A stretch of DNA of 64,000 nucleotides from Nissolia schottii (GCA_003254905.1 QANU01063222.1:66832-130831), one strand, 5' to 3'; positions 1 through 13,464 are shown, counted from the stretch's first letter. Numbers and translations: made by a program. Notes: generated by a model from the sequence alone, not told the origin.

Positions 1-1159
1 TCACATTTGCAGACTAAACATTACAGGAGTTGGCAAGTTTGGCTTGAAAGGCAGTTGTCTGACGATTTTGAGGTCAAATTAGGCACTCTTTGATGATATG
101 TCCTAGCTTTTTGCAATAATTGCAGAATTTCTTAGTACAATTTGCAGCAGTATTTCCATAGTTTTTACAACTAAAACACTGAACAATACTCATGTCCCTA
201 CCACTGCTTCTTCCTTGCGCCGCAAAAGCAACTTGTGGGGCAGTCAACATGTCTTGTTCAAGAGTGGCTTGCCTGGAAAGGCGCTGCTCTTCATGCAGCA
301 ACTCAGTAAAACATGTATCCAAGGTAGGAGTAGAATCACGACTCATGAGATTGGAACATTCTCAAATTCTTAACGCAGCTTCATCAAAAGTTGATCACAC
401 TTGGTCGTCTCATGTACATCCAACACAGTATAGCAAGAGATTCTTTTTAAACCGACGCACGAACAATATCAGAAAATTCAGCCCAAAGATTTTGAAAAAC
501 AAAAAATTATTCCTGAATAGATAAACTTCCCTGAGTATAATTAGCAATCTCACACTCCAATTGAAATCTTCTAGCTGAATTCGTTTGATTGTAGACCTTC
601 TTCAAATACTCCCACATGGTTTTGGCAGTTTTATATGGGCATATAAGTGAAGAACAATTTGCTGATCACAAGACCCAGTGATCCAAGACATCACTCAGGC
701 ATCCTGGATAATTCCATTGAGCCAATTGTGTAGTGTTAGTAGGAGCTTTGAAGTGCCATCTATATGTCCCCATAACTCCAATTGGTACCCAAAAGTACCA
801 AAAACAACCCCAAGGTGTTCTAACAAGAACCAAAACCAAGACGAAATTCCACGTTGAAATTTCAGAAATTCCATGTTGGAATTTCAGAAATTCTAAGACT
901 TAAGCTCTGTTACCATATCAAATATTCTGTTTGAATGGCTGAGTACCTTTGGCCAGACTTTTCATTCAATTTATTGATACATGTACAGAGATTATGGGCT
1001 GATTTCTAAACAGATAAACAGGGATTTCTAGACAGATATATTAGCCGATTTACAGGAATTTGAAGACTGATTCTAACTGCTATATATTCTAACTATGGAA
1101 ATCATATATATAGGCAATAACAGCTGTAATAATAAATGTAAATATAATCTATGATAACA
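1..1159 (-). mobile_element. Ty1/copia remnant: gag zinc-knuckle end, primer site and 5' LTR
   Basis: On the minus strand, 346-74 encodes a basic stretch with two CCHC-like knuckles (CFSCKNYGNTAANC, then CNYCKKLGHIIKEC), as in copia gag proteins. Downstream in plus coordinates, at about 898-915, the reverse complement reads ATGGTAACAGAGC, a degenerate form of the plant copia primer site for initiator tRNA-Met. An LTR follows, about 916-1159, whose outer end reads TGTTATCA on the minus strand. The other LTR and most of pol lie off the left edge. The copy looks broken, with several interruptions, and appears old. Confidence 0.65.
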
Positions 1160-1904
1160 AGACCAACAACTTGACCCATTTTCTGAAAAATCTTGTTCTA
1201 CCCTCCTTGCTTCCCATCTTTTACGAGGATGCTAGTGGCTCTCTTTTGTGGCTGCATCTCATCTTGGCTCACCGCTGGAGCTGGCTCGCCATTGCCATCT
1301 AGCATTTTCGCCCACCGATCCTCAACAAACGTTGCCACGTCATCCGAATATGGAGGTTCCTGCGATGGCAGTGAGTTGATTGTGTCGCTCAAAACTAAGA
1401 CCTCCATGAATGCCAAATGCTCCTTTGCAACATGTGGTTCCAGTGGTGATGGTGGTTGGGGCGTGGTCAGGTGTTGCATAAGCCCCCCAATCCATTGCTC
1501 GTAGGCAAGTGTGTCTCGCCGTTACGGTGGTCTTCTTCAATGCGAAACCATGGCAGCACCTTTATAAGCCCTCCGTCCGCCGCTTGTGGGTCAATTCCGA
1601 CGGCTTTCGCAGTGCTTGACCACCACCACCACCTACAATCTCTCCGCTCCTTTTCCTTTTCTTTCTCGCGACATTTTCTCCCTCATGGGATGAGTCCCCC
1701 TTTGTCTCCTCACAATTTGGTGGCCACCATTGTTAACGGTTACTCGTCTTTGACCGCCATCCTGAGTTCGTGGGTGCTTATTGCCCGAAAAGGAGTTACC
1801 AAACCAAGCCTAAGTGTGACAACACCTGAGAGTTGTTCAGTAACCTGCTAAAATAGTTTCTGGATTCTCACCTTGAGGACAAGGTGGTTGTCAGAGGGGG
1901 GTAT
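1160..1904 (+). mobile_element. Probable 3' internal end of a Ty3/gypsy-like element
   Basis: At 1862-1892 the plus strand encodes a fragment like SHLEDKV, followed by a G-rich polypurine tract (1896-1901) and then TGTTAGGGACC. That combination is typical of the end of Ty3 pol next to its 3' LTR. The rest of 1190-1850 is unusually GC-rich, with open frames on both strands, and I do not recognise any domain in it. It could be decayed pol or captured sequence. It is broken. Confidence 0.35.
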
Positions 1905-2928
1905 TGTTAGGGACCTGGATCCCTATAGACAAGTGTACAGCAGAAAGAAGCTTAGAAATAGAGATTTAGGCCACATGCCAGGCCCAGGTGTGGCCAATTA
2001 GAGTAGTTCATAGCTGTCTTGTCTAGTCATTTTCTTTTAGAAATTCAATTAGAAGAAGCTCCCAAACTTCCTCAACTAGGGTTGCTACTCAAGCGATTAT
2101 AACCCAATTTTTGAGGGTTTTGATAATGGCCATTCCCTGTTCTTAATAAAATCAAAGATTTCTCTTAGGCCAGGTTCTAATATCCCCAAACCCCACCAAG
2201 TAGAAGCCTCGTGCAATTGGGTCGCCTTCAGTGTTGTTAATAGCGTATGGCGGCGAGCCAAAAATAGGCCATAAAAATATGGCAGATGGCATTGCGGATT
2301 ATGGCAGAAGTCATGGCGGCTGAAAATATATGCATATATAGAATAGAATCTACTAATATATATTAAGAACAATGAAACAAAAAACATATTCTAGGAAATA
2401 AAATTCATCACAAGAAATAAAATTCATAAATCTAGTTAAGAAAATTTTCTGGCTAACCCCCGCCGTCGTCTACCGCCATCAACTGCCGCTAGAAAGTCGG
2501 CGATAACAACCACCAGACTCGCCTCCCTCTCACCAATCCAAACACGTCAACTGTGCCTTGTTCCGGCCACTCACGCGCTCAAATGCGCGGTTGCAGGCCT
2601 CTACTCCTCCGTCACTGCCGCCACGCGTGCCAGCACGTTTTGCCTCCTTTCCATCTACCGCCTTCGGTTTTGTGGTTGTCAGCTTGGTCTTAGTCCAGAT
2701 CTAAAAGGTTTGGCTGCCATGACTGCTATGTCGCGCCATGACCTCCATGACGCCACAATAGATTGCGGCCGCCATGGCGAAAACACCACTTCCGCAATGC
2801 CAAATGCTCTGTATGGTCTCAGACTCAAATTCCGCCACGTCATTCCGCCATGGCGCCACCATGCTGCTTTTTAACAACATTGGTTACCTCCTAAAAGCTT
2901 TAGCTTTCGGAAAATTAGTTTCTTGACA
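1905..2928 (+). mobile_element. Probable 3' LTR of the Ty3-like remnant, interrupted by a hAT element
   Basis: The sequence begins TGTTAGGGACC straight after the polypurine tract. It resumes after the hAT insertion at 2229-2882 and has a possible CA terminus at about 2928. The right boundary is a guess because no clear target duplication was found. It lies in the MEI1-like gene's continuing 3' intron or flank. Confidence 0.35.
2229..2882. mobile_element. Non-autonomous hAT element (654 bp)
   Basis: The ends are CAGTGTTGTTAA and TTAACAACATTG, the CA(G/A)TG-type termini of hAT transposons with about 12-bp inverted repeats. The 8-bp flanks are GTCGCCTT and GTTACCTC. They differ at three positions, all transitions, so this reads as a decayed 8-bp target duplication. 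The interior is rich in GGCGG/CCGCC blocks and shows no transposase frame. It belongs to the same family as the 185-bp element at 59309-59493 and sits inside an LTR-like sequence, so it is the younger of the two. Confidence 0.75.
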
Positions 2929-3693
2929 ATAGTCGTCATGAACAACAACAGCAAATTATGAAACCAACAAAAAAAAATTTAAAATAATAATTATTCAACT
3001 TGACTACATTCATTCAGCTCACAATGAAATGTAATTATCCTGACTTCATTAATGATTGCCATGATAATTAAGACAGATAGCAGCAAATTATGATAAGATC
3101 CAAGACAATTCTGCATTAACCAATAAGCATCAAGAGCTTAGCTTTAGAACTGAGGCAAAAACTATACATCCAAAATGACAAAAGACAAGTAAAAAAGGGG
3201 TACATTAACACTCAATGTCAATGATCATACAAAAAAAATGTACTAGTTGGAAAGAAAAAAAGAAAACAGGAAATTTGACAGAGCATAGAACCATAAAATA
3301 AAACCTCCAAATTTTCGTCAAAGTTTCAAATTTCCATTCCTTATTTCTCTATTTTGGGAGTAAAAGAGGTTTTCAAACCTTTGAATACATACTTTTTATT
3401 CTTTCACAATAAAGCGTCCTTAGACAAGAAACAGTGCAACCAGAATTCGAACTTTTACATTCGGCAAAGTATTAGAAAATATGGATCATGTATGAACCAA
3501 AATATTCAGTTCTTGCAGCCATGTATAGATAGATGGATCTGACTTTTGTTTGCATCCCTCATTATTTTCTCCCTATCAACTAATTACACTTTTAAGTTAA
3601 CAAGAGTTGGGCCCAAAGCCTACAACCCTATTTATTCAATATATAAATCAAGATCTATAACTGATAGAATATCTGAAAATGCAGGATATATCG
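2929..3693. other. No gene seen; AT-rich intron or flank of the MEI1-like gene
   Basis: I could not find a further BRCT-coding exon here on the minus strand, although the gene should continue. The stretch is AT-rich and carries stops in all frames. Confidence 0.5.
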
Positions 3694-3933
3694 GTTAAAC
3701 ATTTTGAATAAACGGCTAAAAGGGAACACGACAAAAACTAGAGAGAGATTACAGAGAATAGAGAAATATTGTATTATCAGAGTTGTGTCCTTTGAATACA
3801 AGAGGAGCCTCTATTTAAAGGTTAGAAAAAGAATCATAACTTAATAATAGAATAATGTCAAAATCATGTAATATCAAACTAAATCGGAATTAAATCAATC
3901 TAATATATTATAGATATAATATTATTCTTAACA
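3694..3933 (-). mobile_element. Solo LTR (copia-type), 240 bp
   Basis: Read on the minus strand it starts TGTTAAGAATAATATTAT and ends ...GTTTAAC. Both sides are flanked by the identical 5-bp duplication TATCG (3689-3693 and 3934-3938). The start resembles the LTR at about 37115-37342, so the two appear to be one family. A solo LTR is what remains after recombination between the two LTRs of a full element. It lies just beyond exon 11 of the MEI1-like gene, in its intron. Confidence 0.7.
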
Positions 3934-4024
3934 TATCGAAAGTGAAAAATAAAGCTAAAGAAGGAAATTTGGAGTTGTGGCTATTCACCAATAAAAAAAT
4001 GAATTTGTGGCTACTTAGGCTTAC

Positions 4025-7000
4025 CTCTAAACAAGATCGTATCCAATGACTGGAAACATATGTAATTTGGGAATTTCCTGTCAACCTGGGTGTTACACCA
4101 TGACACTCAATAGTATAGTGGACATTCTGTTTAGTTTGCCCACTTATTACTTGTCCTCCCCCTTGACTTATCCATTGAACAACCTCAGCTCTCTGGCAGA
4201 AGAGATCAAGAGTAAAATCAAACAACACCAGCATACAATACACCAATATACAAGTATGTATACACTTCTTGGTGCAACAATAGATATATTCATACATGGC
4301 AACTACTAATTTTACAAAACTGGGAAAAATGGAAATCAGTATACAATGCACTAAATGATTGTACCATTAAAAAAAAATTATTCAAGTATTTAGAATTATG
4401 AGGTCTAAAACAACAGTGATTGAAAAAGTTATTATGGTATCAACCAATTTGGTAATTTATATAAAATTGTGTCCAAAACATCTTATAAATCCACTATAAT
4501 ACCAAATTAACAGTTAACACATTAAGAATACCAACACATCATTAAACCCACGTTAATAACAAATTACTTGATTCAGTCTCAACTAATAATCGAGGTTTGC
4601 AGAAAAACAAACCTTTAGAATGGTTCATATAGGTCACTAAGAATTCCTTTGGTTAAATGAAATCATGTATTTGTTTTTCTAGTGAAGTTCACTGCTTTGC
4701 TAGAATATGGTTGTGGCATTTTGTTGTCTAAACACCTATTAATATATAGTCTGAGATGAAGATTTTCCCTTGAGGTAATTTTAAAGAAACCTAGGTCAAT
4801 CCTAAGCTCACTAACTCAGTAGGTTATCTTTCCAGATACCAGATACATTTCTCAAAGCAGAACATTCAAGATTCCTATTATTTGTTTTCCAACTTCTCTC
4901 GTTCAAACTTCCTGTGCATTATTCCCTAATATTATAACTCATAATTCCAGTGCAAAGGAGTACTATGTCCATGTTTATACCCCTAATGTAGAGCCTAACA
5001 ACTTACCCTTTCTTCAGGAAATAAATTTGAGAAACAAAATATTTTCCCACTGAAAACAATTGTTGACTTCACATATTCAACACTGGAGTCAAGTTGCACC
5101 ATCTTTTGAACACTCAATTTATTAACAGGATATTGATTTTGCTGCATAGATCTTCCCACTGCTTCACTGAATGTGTGAACATTTGTACCCATTTCCAGGT
5201 TCTCTTCTTTGTTTTTCTCCAAAGATACTGGCATTACAACTGCAGAGTCCGTAACACCCACCGCCTGACCAGACTGCAAGCTTTGATGAAAACTGGAGCT
5301 TTTACCTTGATCCATGGACATAATGCCAGTTAATACTCCTTTTACTAAGGTTGCTAAATTTAAAAAATTGGAGAACAAAAAAAAGCATTAATTTCATTAA
5401 AGTATATTCACAAACTATTTCTGAAAGGTTTATCAAAAAGCATTCTCCAGCTTGAACAATGAACATGCCTAAGAGATAACATAGACCACAAAAATGAACA
5501 TAATAATAGCAGACCTTTTGGAAGAAGAAGATCAGACGCAATGTGTCTCCTAAGAACAGGGACTTCTTTCTTTTCACGGTTACAATCTTCAAGCCACGAG
5601 GTTTTAACAACATGAATGACACCCAAAGCAGCGAGACTCCTTACATCCTTCTTTTCCCTTGAAAAACAAATGCATGTCAAGGTGAATCATGAATATTATA
5701 TAGAGAAGGGAAAAAACTTCGTCAAACTAAGCCCACAAAACTAGCCACATTAGTGAAAGCAACATCCAGATATCAGCAACATTAGTACTGCTAACAGCTT
5801 AACAAATTTAGGGAAGCTGTCAAACTTTAAGGATGCATCCTTAAAGTTTCTTCTTAATCTCATAACAAACTTACATTTCTGAAGGGTTCCCAATAACTAT
5901 GTGTGTCAACTTATCATTGAAAGACATATATCGGGAGCCTCCACCTTTACGCACCATATTAACTAGCTTCCGCATGTCAGCAGCTTCAAAGCCAACAAGA
6001 AATATTCTGCACTCTGATAAGTACAGGTCATTATCATCAGATTCAGAATCATTGGCAACTGCACCATCAAAGTTCAATTCAATGCTGGACTTCACTGGAG
6101 GTGCCTCAGCATCTGCCTCTTTAACATATGAAGGAGCATTTGAAAATGAAGACATATATTCTGAATTTGTAGCTTCTAGATCTTTAACTACAAACTCAGC
6201 ATCAGAAAAAACTGGCATATTGGAAATTGTAACTGCTGAGGATGCTGCAGATTGAAACTTCCCAATATCCTTTTCTTGGCTATGTTGCCCAGCTAAGTCC
6301 CTGCTCACTTTCTGTGAAGACAAAGATCCATTCTGAACAGGATAGGACTCCTCATTTAGACATGCTACGCATGGAAAAAAATATACAAATAAATATTTTT
6401 GGATAAAAGAAGAATTTCATTAAGAGAAGAGACACAAAAGATACGAGGACAAGAGATCCTCTTTATAGAAATAAGAACAAAACAAGAAAAGACTAACAAT
6501 GAAGTAAAGCTTTCCAATCTCTCAAGATTTCTAAGAGGGAAAGTCCTGTAAAAAGATTATGAGGTTTAGACCAAACAAAAACCTGCCCATTTTAGTCTTC
6601 CACAGTTATATCACATATCATATTGTCCTCCATTTACAAGCACATCAAATCGGCCCTCCAAAGATGTATGCATAACATCAAATTGGTCCGACAAAACTGA
6701 TGGGATTACTTATTTTTTGTTTAAAAGAAATTAGAGATAAAGAAAACGAGAGAAGAGAAAATGAGAAGACTTTAACCTTTTCTCTTGCATGGATGTAGAA
6801 TGAAAATAAGTAGGAAAGAAGAGGAAAAAAATTAATAAATGGGTGTGGATTCCACAAATATTCTCTACACTTCTGGAGAAAAAACTAGAGGAAGAGGGGT
6901 TTCATTTAAAATGACAAATTTGCCCTTACTTATTTCTCTATGTTTCACTTATAGTAAGGATCAAAAATGTCATTCAATATGATTACATTTTCTTTCTTCT

Positions 7001-10000
7001 TACTTTTCTCTCCAAGCAAGCAATTTTTCTCTTCATCCAAGCAATAGGACAAAATATGAACTTTTATTTTCTCCTTACCATTTCTTTTCTTCCATTCTTT
7101 TCTTCTATTTTCTCTTCTCATCCAAGTAAAGGATAATTTTCGTTGAAAAACCAATTTGATGACACTAATAAATGGGTACCAATGTCATGTCATTGAATAT
7201 ATTAGGATGATCAAACTAAGTGTTTACACCTCTGCAGTATGGATACTCCTAAACCTAAATAGTTGTTGCATCTAGTACCTGGTACTTGTTGGGTACTCTA
7301 AGGTACTTGTAAGTCAAGCAATGCAATAAGTAGATGCCCCCATAAAACAAGTTTGGCAATAGAAAATATCAAATTTTATAACTACACAAATTACTACTTT
7401 GTCTCCTCAAATCGTGTACCCCTTTAGATACTTTTGCTTGCTTGACACATTTTATAGTACTTTGATGAAAACTTGGAGTTAGAACACTACTAAATGATGC
7501 ACCCAAAAAAAAGAACACTATTAAATTACATTTATCTTATTATTTAACTACTTTCTTGCTTATAAGGTTGTATTTTTTATATTGCATCCTCCCAAACCCT
7601 TACCCTAGTTTTTTGAAAAATTCCGTACCCTGGACCCCTCCCTTAAGTCAGTCTTAATGGTAGATAGCACTATAGGCTAACAATAAGATTCAAAGGCCTT
7701 CTATTTAGTTGATGCTCGTCGTACCCATTACAAGTACCATAGCCCGTACCTATGCAACATAGGTTTACACCCTACTATAAAATGGACAAAACTTGTTACC
7801 ATTTCCATACCTCCATTTTATCAAGCATTCCTATAGCACAATGACACATGCACATTTTTTGTCCAATTCACCAAAGCCCACTAACAAAGTTGCTCCAAAA
7901 ATGTGCATGTGTGATTGTGTTATTGAACAACTTGATAGAATGAAAGTATGAAAATGGAGGTAAGTTTTGTCCTTATAAAATATGGTTCAAGCACAAGGGT
8001 AGAACACCTAGTACAAGACCAGTTTAGTGCATCTCTACTGTTTAGTGCATAATGCAGAAGATGCTGCAAAGCCATTAACAGAAGTTACCTCTTCGAGCAA
8101 TAGATTGATCAAACCATTTCCATGTCACAATATGAATGACACCCCAACGTTTTGCCACCTTATATTTGTCACCTTCTGGAGCTTTAGAATAGTTAAGAAA
8201 ACATATAATCGCCATATTTAAACCATAACAACAGATCTGAGTTTAAATACTGAATTCAGTCATAAAGAATCATATGCCCAGCAAATGAAAAAGTAAAAAC
8301 CTTTCAAACTTTCATACTAATTGCACAATACGTGAGATTGGGACAGGAAAAAGACAGAATAGCACCTCCCCAAATACTTTCATACAGCAACCACTTTTAT
8401 CAAATAACTTCACAGATACCATGAAACAAAATTTCATTCAATATTGTCAATAAATGTGAAAAATAAGAAAACAATAAAATACCATTGAAAGAATTAGAAA
8501 ACATAAACAAATAAACACCATCCCTTATAGCAGATTACGAATAACAAAAAAGAAACAGCTTGATAATATCAATGCACTGAAGCATGTAATCCTGAATTAT
8601 CATTTAAATGAACATCTTTCTTATCTGATTAAAACAAATGCTACAGGATTTGTCGATAGAAGGGGATGTGCAGCCAAATATAGCAAATGGATTGAAACTA
8701 AGGTAAGAAAAAAAAATGCATGCTTTCTTATAACCAGTAAGTGTAGCATTACAGTATAAAAAGGAAGTTACGTCCATCAGTGAAAAAGGCAAATATTAAT
8801 GTTGACTTGAGACTATGTCAAGAAGCTGATGGTTGACTATAAGATAGACCTTAAAGCATGACTAGAAACACACTTGTGCAAGTGAGAGTTGAGCTGTCGC
8901 AAAAGATGTTGCTAAAAAGAAAGACTGCTCTCCCCTTTCAAATAATAGAAGACCATTTGCATGTCTAAAACAAACACCTTCATTTAACATAACCGTAATA
9001 AGGATATCTCACAAATCAAATGGGTGCACTTCTTTGTCAGTTCTGCAGAGTATCTTCCACCGTTTTGTAAAATAAGCTTCTCCATCTCTCTGCGCTTATC
9101 TGAAATTACTCAAGAAAATTAGCATCCATGATCCAACAATATAGCATTCTATTATGGCCAATACAAAGAAATAACCAAGTTATAACCTGCTACTGCTAGA
9201 AACCCAGTAACACATATAGTTAACCCAGCAAAAGGAAGGACCTTGTATGACTCTTGAGGAACAACGCGATGCTCGTCTGAGCATTGCTTTAACCATTCAT
9301 AGGTCACTATTGGTTTCTTCAGGATATTCAAAGCCCACTGTCAATCATAAAGTGATGCATATTAGTAGAATATGGCTGTGGTTCAGTTTTCTTAATTTTC
9401 CCACAAGCATAGCAGAAAGCTTCAATAATTAAAATAGGTGGACAACTTTTTGATATCCATATGCGGAGAAGTTTTTGATATCCATATCTCCACAATGAAG
9501 CAACCTCTAGATGCAGTATTGACTATTGGGACTTGAGATTTAACCAAAATCAACTTTATCAGATAGACCAATATACAAAATTTATGAGCACTAGTAAGTA
9601 GTCAACAAAAATTACGGAGGTAAACCATGCAAAGCACGAAATTACCAATGAGTGACAAGCAACAATTTATTCCATTCCAAATAGATATCTCAAATTTCCT
9701 TGAACACTGAAGAGTCGTGACTGTAAGAACTAAGAAGGATGAAAAACTATGCACTAGCTCTAAATATGTGCAACAGTCGAGCCCTTGGATAATGATCAAA
9801 ACAAGTACCGCTGTTATTTAAATATTTCCAGGTTAGAGGGAGGACACAAAGGCGGGACGTTTAAAACCAGCAATGCACAATACTCAACATTATTCAATCA
9901 GCATATTGATTTGATCCTATGTTACATCTGAGAATAAATATCTTTGCTTACCACCTACATCTACAATAGCCCAATAACCTAACAACTGTTTGGTTCAACA

Positions 10001-12687
10001 TGTTCCCACGTCCACAATAACGTCAACCACACCACATTTCTTGTCCTGGTTTAAGCAATCACACCATCCACTATAAATTCTTAAGGCCTTCATTAATCAC
10101 GGAAAAAAATGTCCTAAAAATCACTTCATGAACAATGTCATTAAAGTTTGAAGAAAAAAGTTTAACAGCTGTAGCAGCAATGGCAACTCGTGAACTAGTA
10201 CGGATGAAATAGTTTGTTTAAGAATTAAATTTTCTTGAAATATAACTGATGCAATGCAACAGTTACAAAACAATCAAGCAGTTTTCCATATTGCTTCAAA
10301 CTAGTTTCCAATAAGAGGACAAAACACAGAGGATTGGATTGTCCTTTCATCCAAGAGAAAAATATTATCAAAGTGCACTGCTTTTGCTGACTTGAATGAC
10401 CAACTAGCAAATCTATTATCTATGTACTAAGTCTCAGAGAGAGAAGTCATTCAGTTAGCCACATTTGTAACGATCTTAGAGAATATGATTTATATGCCAT
10501 AACTTGGTTTCTTTGAAACTTTGATTTTGTTAGAGCCCACTGGCATCAGCAGATCCATGTTAATGACCCCTTGTAATAGCATCAGCCTAGTTGCTCGTTA
10601 TTGCTGCTGTATTTTTTATTGGCTTTAATTCATATACATGCGCTCTTGTGCTACCAGCCTTTACAAAGCCTCTTTCTCAATTTTAAATTACATTGAGATG
10701 TACATTGCTAGACACTTAAATGTTTACATCAAACGAGGGTTTTCTCTCCACGATCCTTTCTCTTTCTACAATCATCACAAAATATCACAATCAGTGAACC
10801 AACAACATAAGCTTCAAATTAGGAATGCAATTCGTCACAAGTTGATGATTCTAAAATAAGGTTCAAACATATCGCCTTGGAATGTAATTGCTAAGGAAGC
10901 ATGTATAGTACCAAATAGTCCTGGCTACAGACATGGTGAATCAACACTACTTCCTATTTACTATCCAATAACAGTGACAATTAGCACCACCATGTCCAAT
11001 CCCAGAAGCTTCCTCTTTCAAACCTTTGGACCAAATGCTGCGTTACTCCAACAAATGTTAAGCAATAAGGAAGTTCTTTAAATTGACTTTAGCAAGCATA
11101 ACTGGATAATTCCATGACTGCTTTGTATGTGTGATACATAGAGAAAAGGAACAATAAAATGCAAGAGAGAATGAACATAATACATAAGCTGATTAAGAAT
11201 GTTAATTAAACGAAACATAACAAGACACAAGAGAAAGACCCACTTGCCATTGGCAGCAGAAATATGGAAGAAAAACTTTGTGTACCAGACCTTGTATTTC
11301 GCAGCCAAAACATTTTTCACAATGACAAAGTTCAAATCCAGCGATGATTTAGTATGTAGAACTCCCCCCATTTCAGTCACTATCTCTTCTATTTTAACCT
11401 GCAACATACATCCGATTGAGAGCATAAATGATTAGGAAGGGGTGAAGGAACAATAAGACAAAATAACTTAAAAATGAAAGGCCATAAGCAGTCATAACAA
11501 ATTTTTTAAAAGAACCAAAGCAGTGAAGAGGAGCAAAATATCAAATTTCATCTGTCAAAATTAAATGAAAAGGGGACAAACAAGAAGGGAAATATGAATG
11601 GGAACAAATAATAACTATATCACAGTTACTACCAATATTTAAAACCAGAAGTTATTTTATACAAAAGAAGAAAATTTGTAACTCTGCTTTTCAAGTACAA
11701 TATTACTCAAGAATTCTTTGTTCCTCATTTTCTTATGTCCTTTTTTGATCTTTCCCTGGGGAAAGGGTCAAGAGGGGAAAGCATGCAATCCAAAGAGAGC
11801 TATATAGCACTTCATGGTCACACCGACAAAGAAAGTAAGGGCGCTTTGAACCTTAAGGAAGAGAACATAAGGAAAGAATAATACATCGCAGCAACCTTCT
11901 CATAATATTTATAAAAAAAAATGCTTATAGGAATACATGCTTAATAACCACAATACCTTCTCGTCCCTATCGAAGCCAGATGCAAGAACTTTGACACCAT
12001 CCATGGCAAGGCAGCAAGTGAACCCTTGTTTAGGAAAAGGCCTGCGTTCTTTAGCGCATGAGAGAACACATCTGGCACCTGTCCAGTAACAACCAAACAA
12101 AGCTCAGGAACAACACCAAATTCACCAATCTCCCTAGCCACCAAAAAAAAATGAGCCGATATCTCAATTTCAACCACGGAAAGCAACACGATCGCCCAAT
12201 GCTTTAAACGCTCATTCATTCCTAAACAAATTCCAAACTAAAAACACTAAAGGACACTTCATCATCAAATTGCTAGCAATTTCATAAAAACACAGTACGA
12301 ACAGCGCTTAACATCATCGCTGCAACGGAAAACAGAAAGGGAATTTAAAATTAAACTTTCAAAGCATACCAAGCAATATACAGCCCTTCGATTTGAGATC
12401 CTCAAACTTCTCCTGCGAAACGTGCAAACAAGAGACACAAAATTAGAATAAATAACAATGAATCGGAAATACATAGAGAGAGAGAGAGAGTCGGATAGAG
12501 GAATTACGTGCTTGCGGCAAGAAATGACGTGGTAATCGTTGGGACCATTGCGAGAAGGGTCGCAGCAAAGGTTCACTTGAGCGCCGTTGTCCTTGAGCGC
12601 GTCGTGGAGCTTGTCGAATATCTCCGGCGGCACCAGGTTCCGCGAGAGGAACACGTTCGCACCATTGAATGCCTTCGTCTTCAACAT
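4025..12687 (-). CDS. MEI1: Multi-BRCT TopBP1/MEI1-like DNA damage response protein, 3'-incomplete
   Basis: Eleven minus-strand exons join in frame to 644 codons: 12687-12508, 12412-12370, 12078-11957, 11398-11291, 9337-9187, 9099-9013, 8181-8089, 6364-5875, 5657-5515, 5353-5007 and 4192-4025. All introns obey GT-AG, and the ATG opens MLKTKAFNGANVFLSRN. BRCT-type modules lie near residues 100-185 (CLAMDGVKVLASGF...IVTYEWL), 190-270 (GLTICVTGF...WKWFDQSI), 380-460 (DLYLSECRIFLVGF...SWLEDC) and 565-644 (KIFCFSNLFPEER...SSHWIRSCLE). An acidic Ser-rich linker separates the second and third. BRCT repeats bind phosphorylated partners. The Arabidopsis relative MEI1 is a nuclear TopBP1 homologue needed for meiotic DNA repair. 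That protein is much longer, as I recall near 970 aa, so about the last third must lie off the left edge. The intron after exon 11 already holds a solo LTR, a hAT element and other retroelement pieces. Confidence 0.85.
6385..6600 (-). mobile_element. Possible 3' tail of an L1-type LINE in intron 7
   Basis: The reverse complement contains CTTAATGAAATTCTTC followed by an A-rich stretch, resembling the 3' ends of plant L1 LINEs. No reverse transcriptase frame is present. The rest of the intron (6600-8088) holds AG/CT-rich and AT-rich sequence, and I see no gene in it. Confidence 0.3.
12475..12490. repeat. (AG)n microsatellite, intron 1 of the MEI1-like gene
   Basis: A pure AG run of about eight units sits just inside the first intron. 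Confidence 0.9.
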
Positions 12688-12772
12688 CTTCCTCGATTTT
12701 TGATCTCTCTCCCAAGCGTAGGCACGCGTTGGAGTTGTGAAGAGGGAAATGAGACTAAAGATGAATCGGTGG

Positions 12773-12794
12773 GAGAGAGAGAGAGAGAGAGAGT
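12773..12794. repeat. (GA)n microsatellite in the 5' leader/promoter of the MEI1-like gene
   Basis: About eleven GA units lie roughly 90 bp upstream of the start codon. Read on the coding strand this is a CT run. CT-rich leaders are common in plant genes. I could not assign a clear TATA box. Confidence 0.85.
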
Positions 12795-13100
12795 GGGTGT
12801 AGTCTTTATGGACTGAGTTTGGGAGAAAGGCGAAGAGAGTAAAGAGCAATGGCGCGCGATGAGTGAAGAAGAGAAAATAAATAAATAAATAAAAGCGGGA
12901 AAATGAGTCGGGGCTGAACGCACCCTCAGAAGTAGAAGCCCTAGAAGGAGGGAATAAAATTGATCGTATTGTGAAAGAAAAAAAATACAAATATTTTAAA
13001 TAAGTTGTGTTTTTTTAAGATGGTAAAATTTAATTTAAAAAAACACATATGACCAATTTTCATTCCCTAGAGAAGTTTTGGCTAGTAGCTAAGGTTATTA

Positions 13101-13464
13101 CTCCCTTTGTTACAAATTAGTTGTCCTCGTTCTTATTTTAATATTTTTAAAAATACTTCTCTATTTGTTAAGTTTTTAAATAATATTAATTATTTCTTTT
13201 TTTAGCTTGTTCTTATTTGATTTTTTTTAAAATACTTATTTATTTACTAAGTTTTTAGATAATATTAATTATTTGTTTTTTAGCATACTCTTATTAAATA
13301 AGTTCTCTCTTTCATATTTATTCATTATAATAACTCTACCGAGCACTAAAAATAAAGATAATTAGATCAAATACTATCATTTTTTTTTACTTTCACATTT
13401 TTCAATCATTTTCTTAACACACGCGTAAAAGAGAAAGTGGACAACGAATTTAAAATGGAGGGAG
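13101..13464. mobile_element. Stowaway-type (Tc1/mariner) MITE
   Basis: The inverted ends CTCCCTTTGTTACAAATT and AATTTAAAATGGAGGGAG are flanked by TA on both sides, the signature of Stowaway MITEs. The inside holds two imperfect direct repeats of about 80 bp (13123-13205 and 13206-13285) sharing AATATTAATTATTT. No coding capacity. Confidence 0.75.

Noticed and set aside
1190-1851. Overlapping GC-rich open frames on both strands
   Set aside because: No domain recognised; probably decayed Ty3 interior, so not called as genes.
3354-3542. Possible last exon of the MEI1-like gene
   Set aside because: Neither strand gives BRCT-like residues or a splice site in the right phase.
12265-12990. 241-codon minus-strand open frame
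   Set aside because: Only its middle (exon 1 of the MEI1-like gene) is coding; the frame runs on into intron 1 and the leader by chance.
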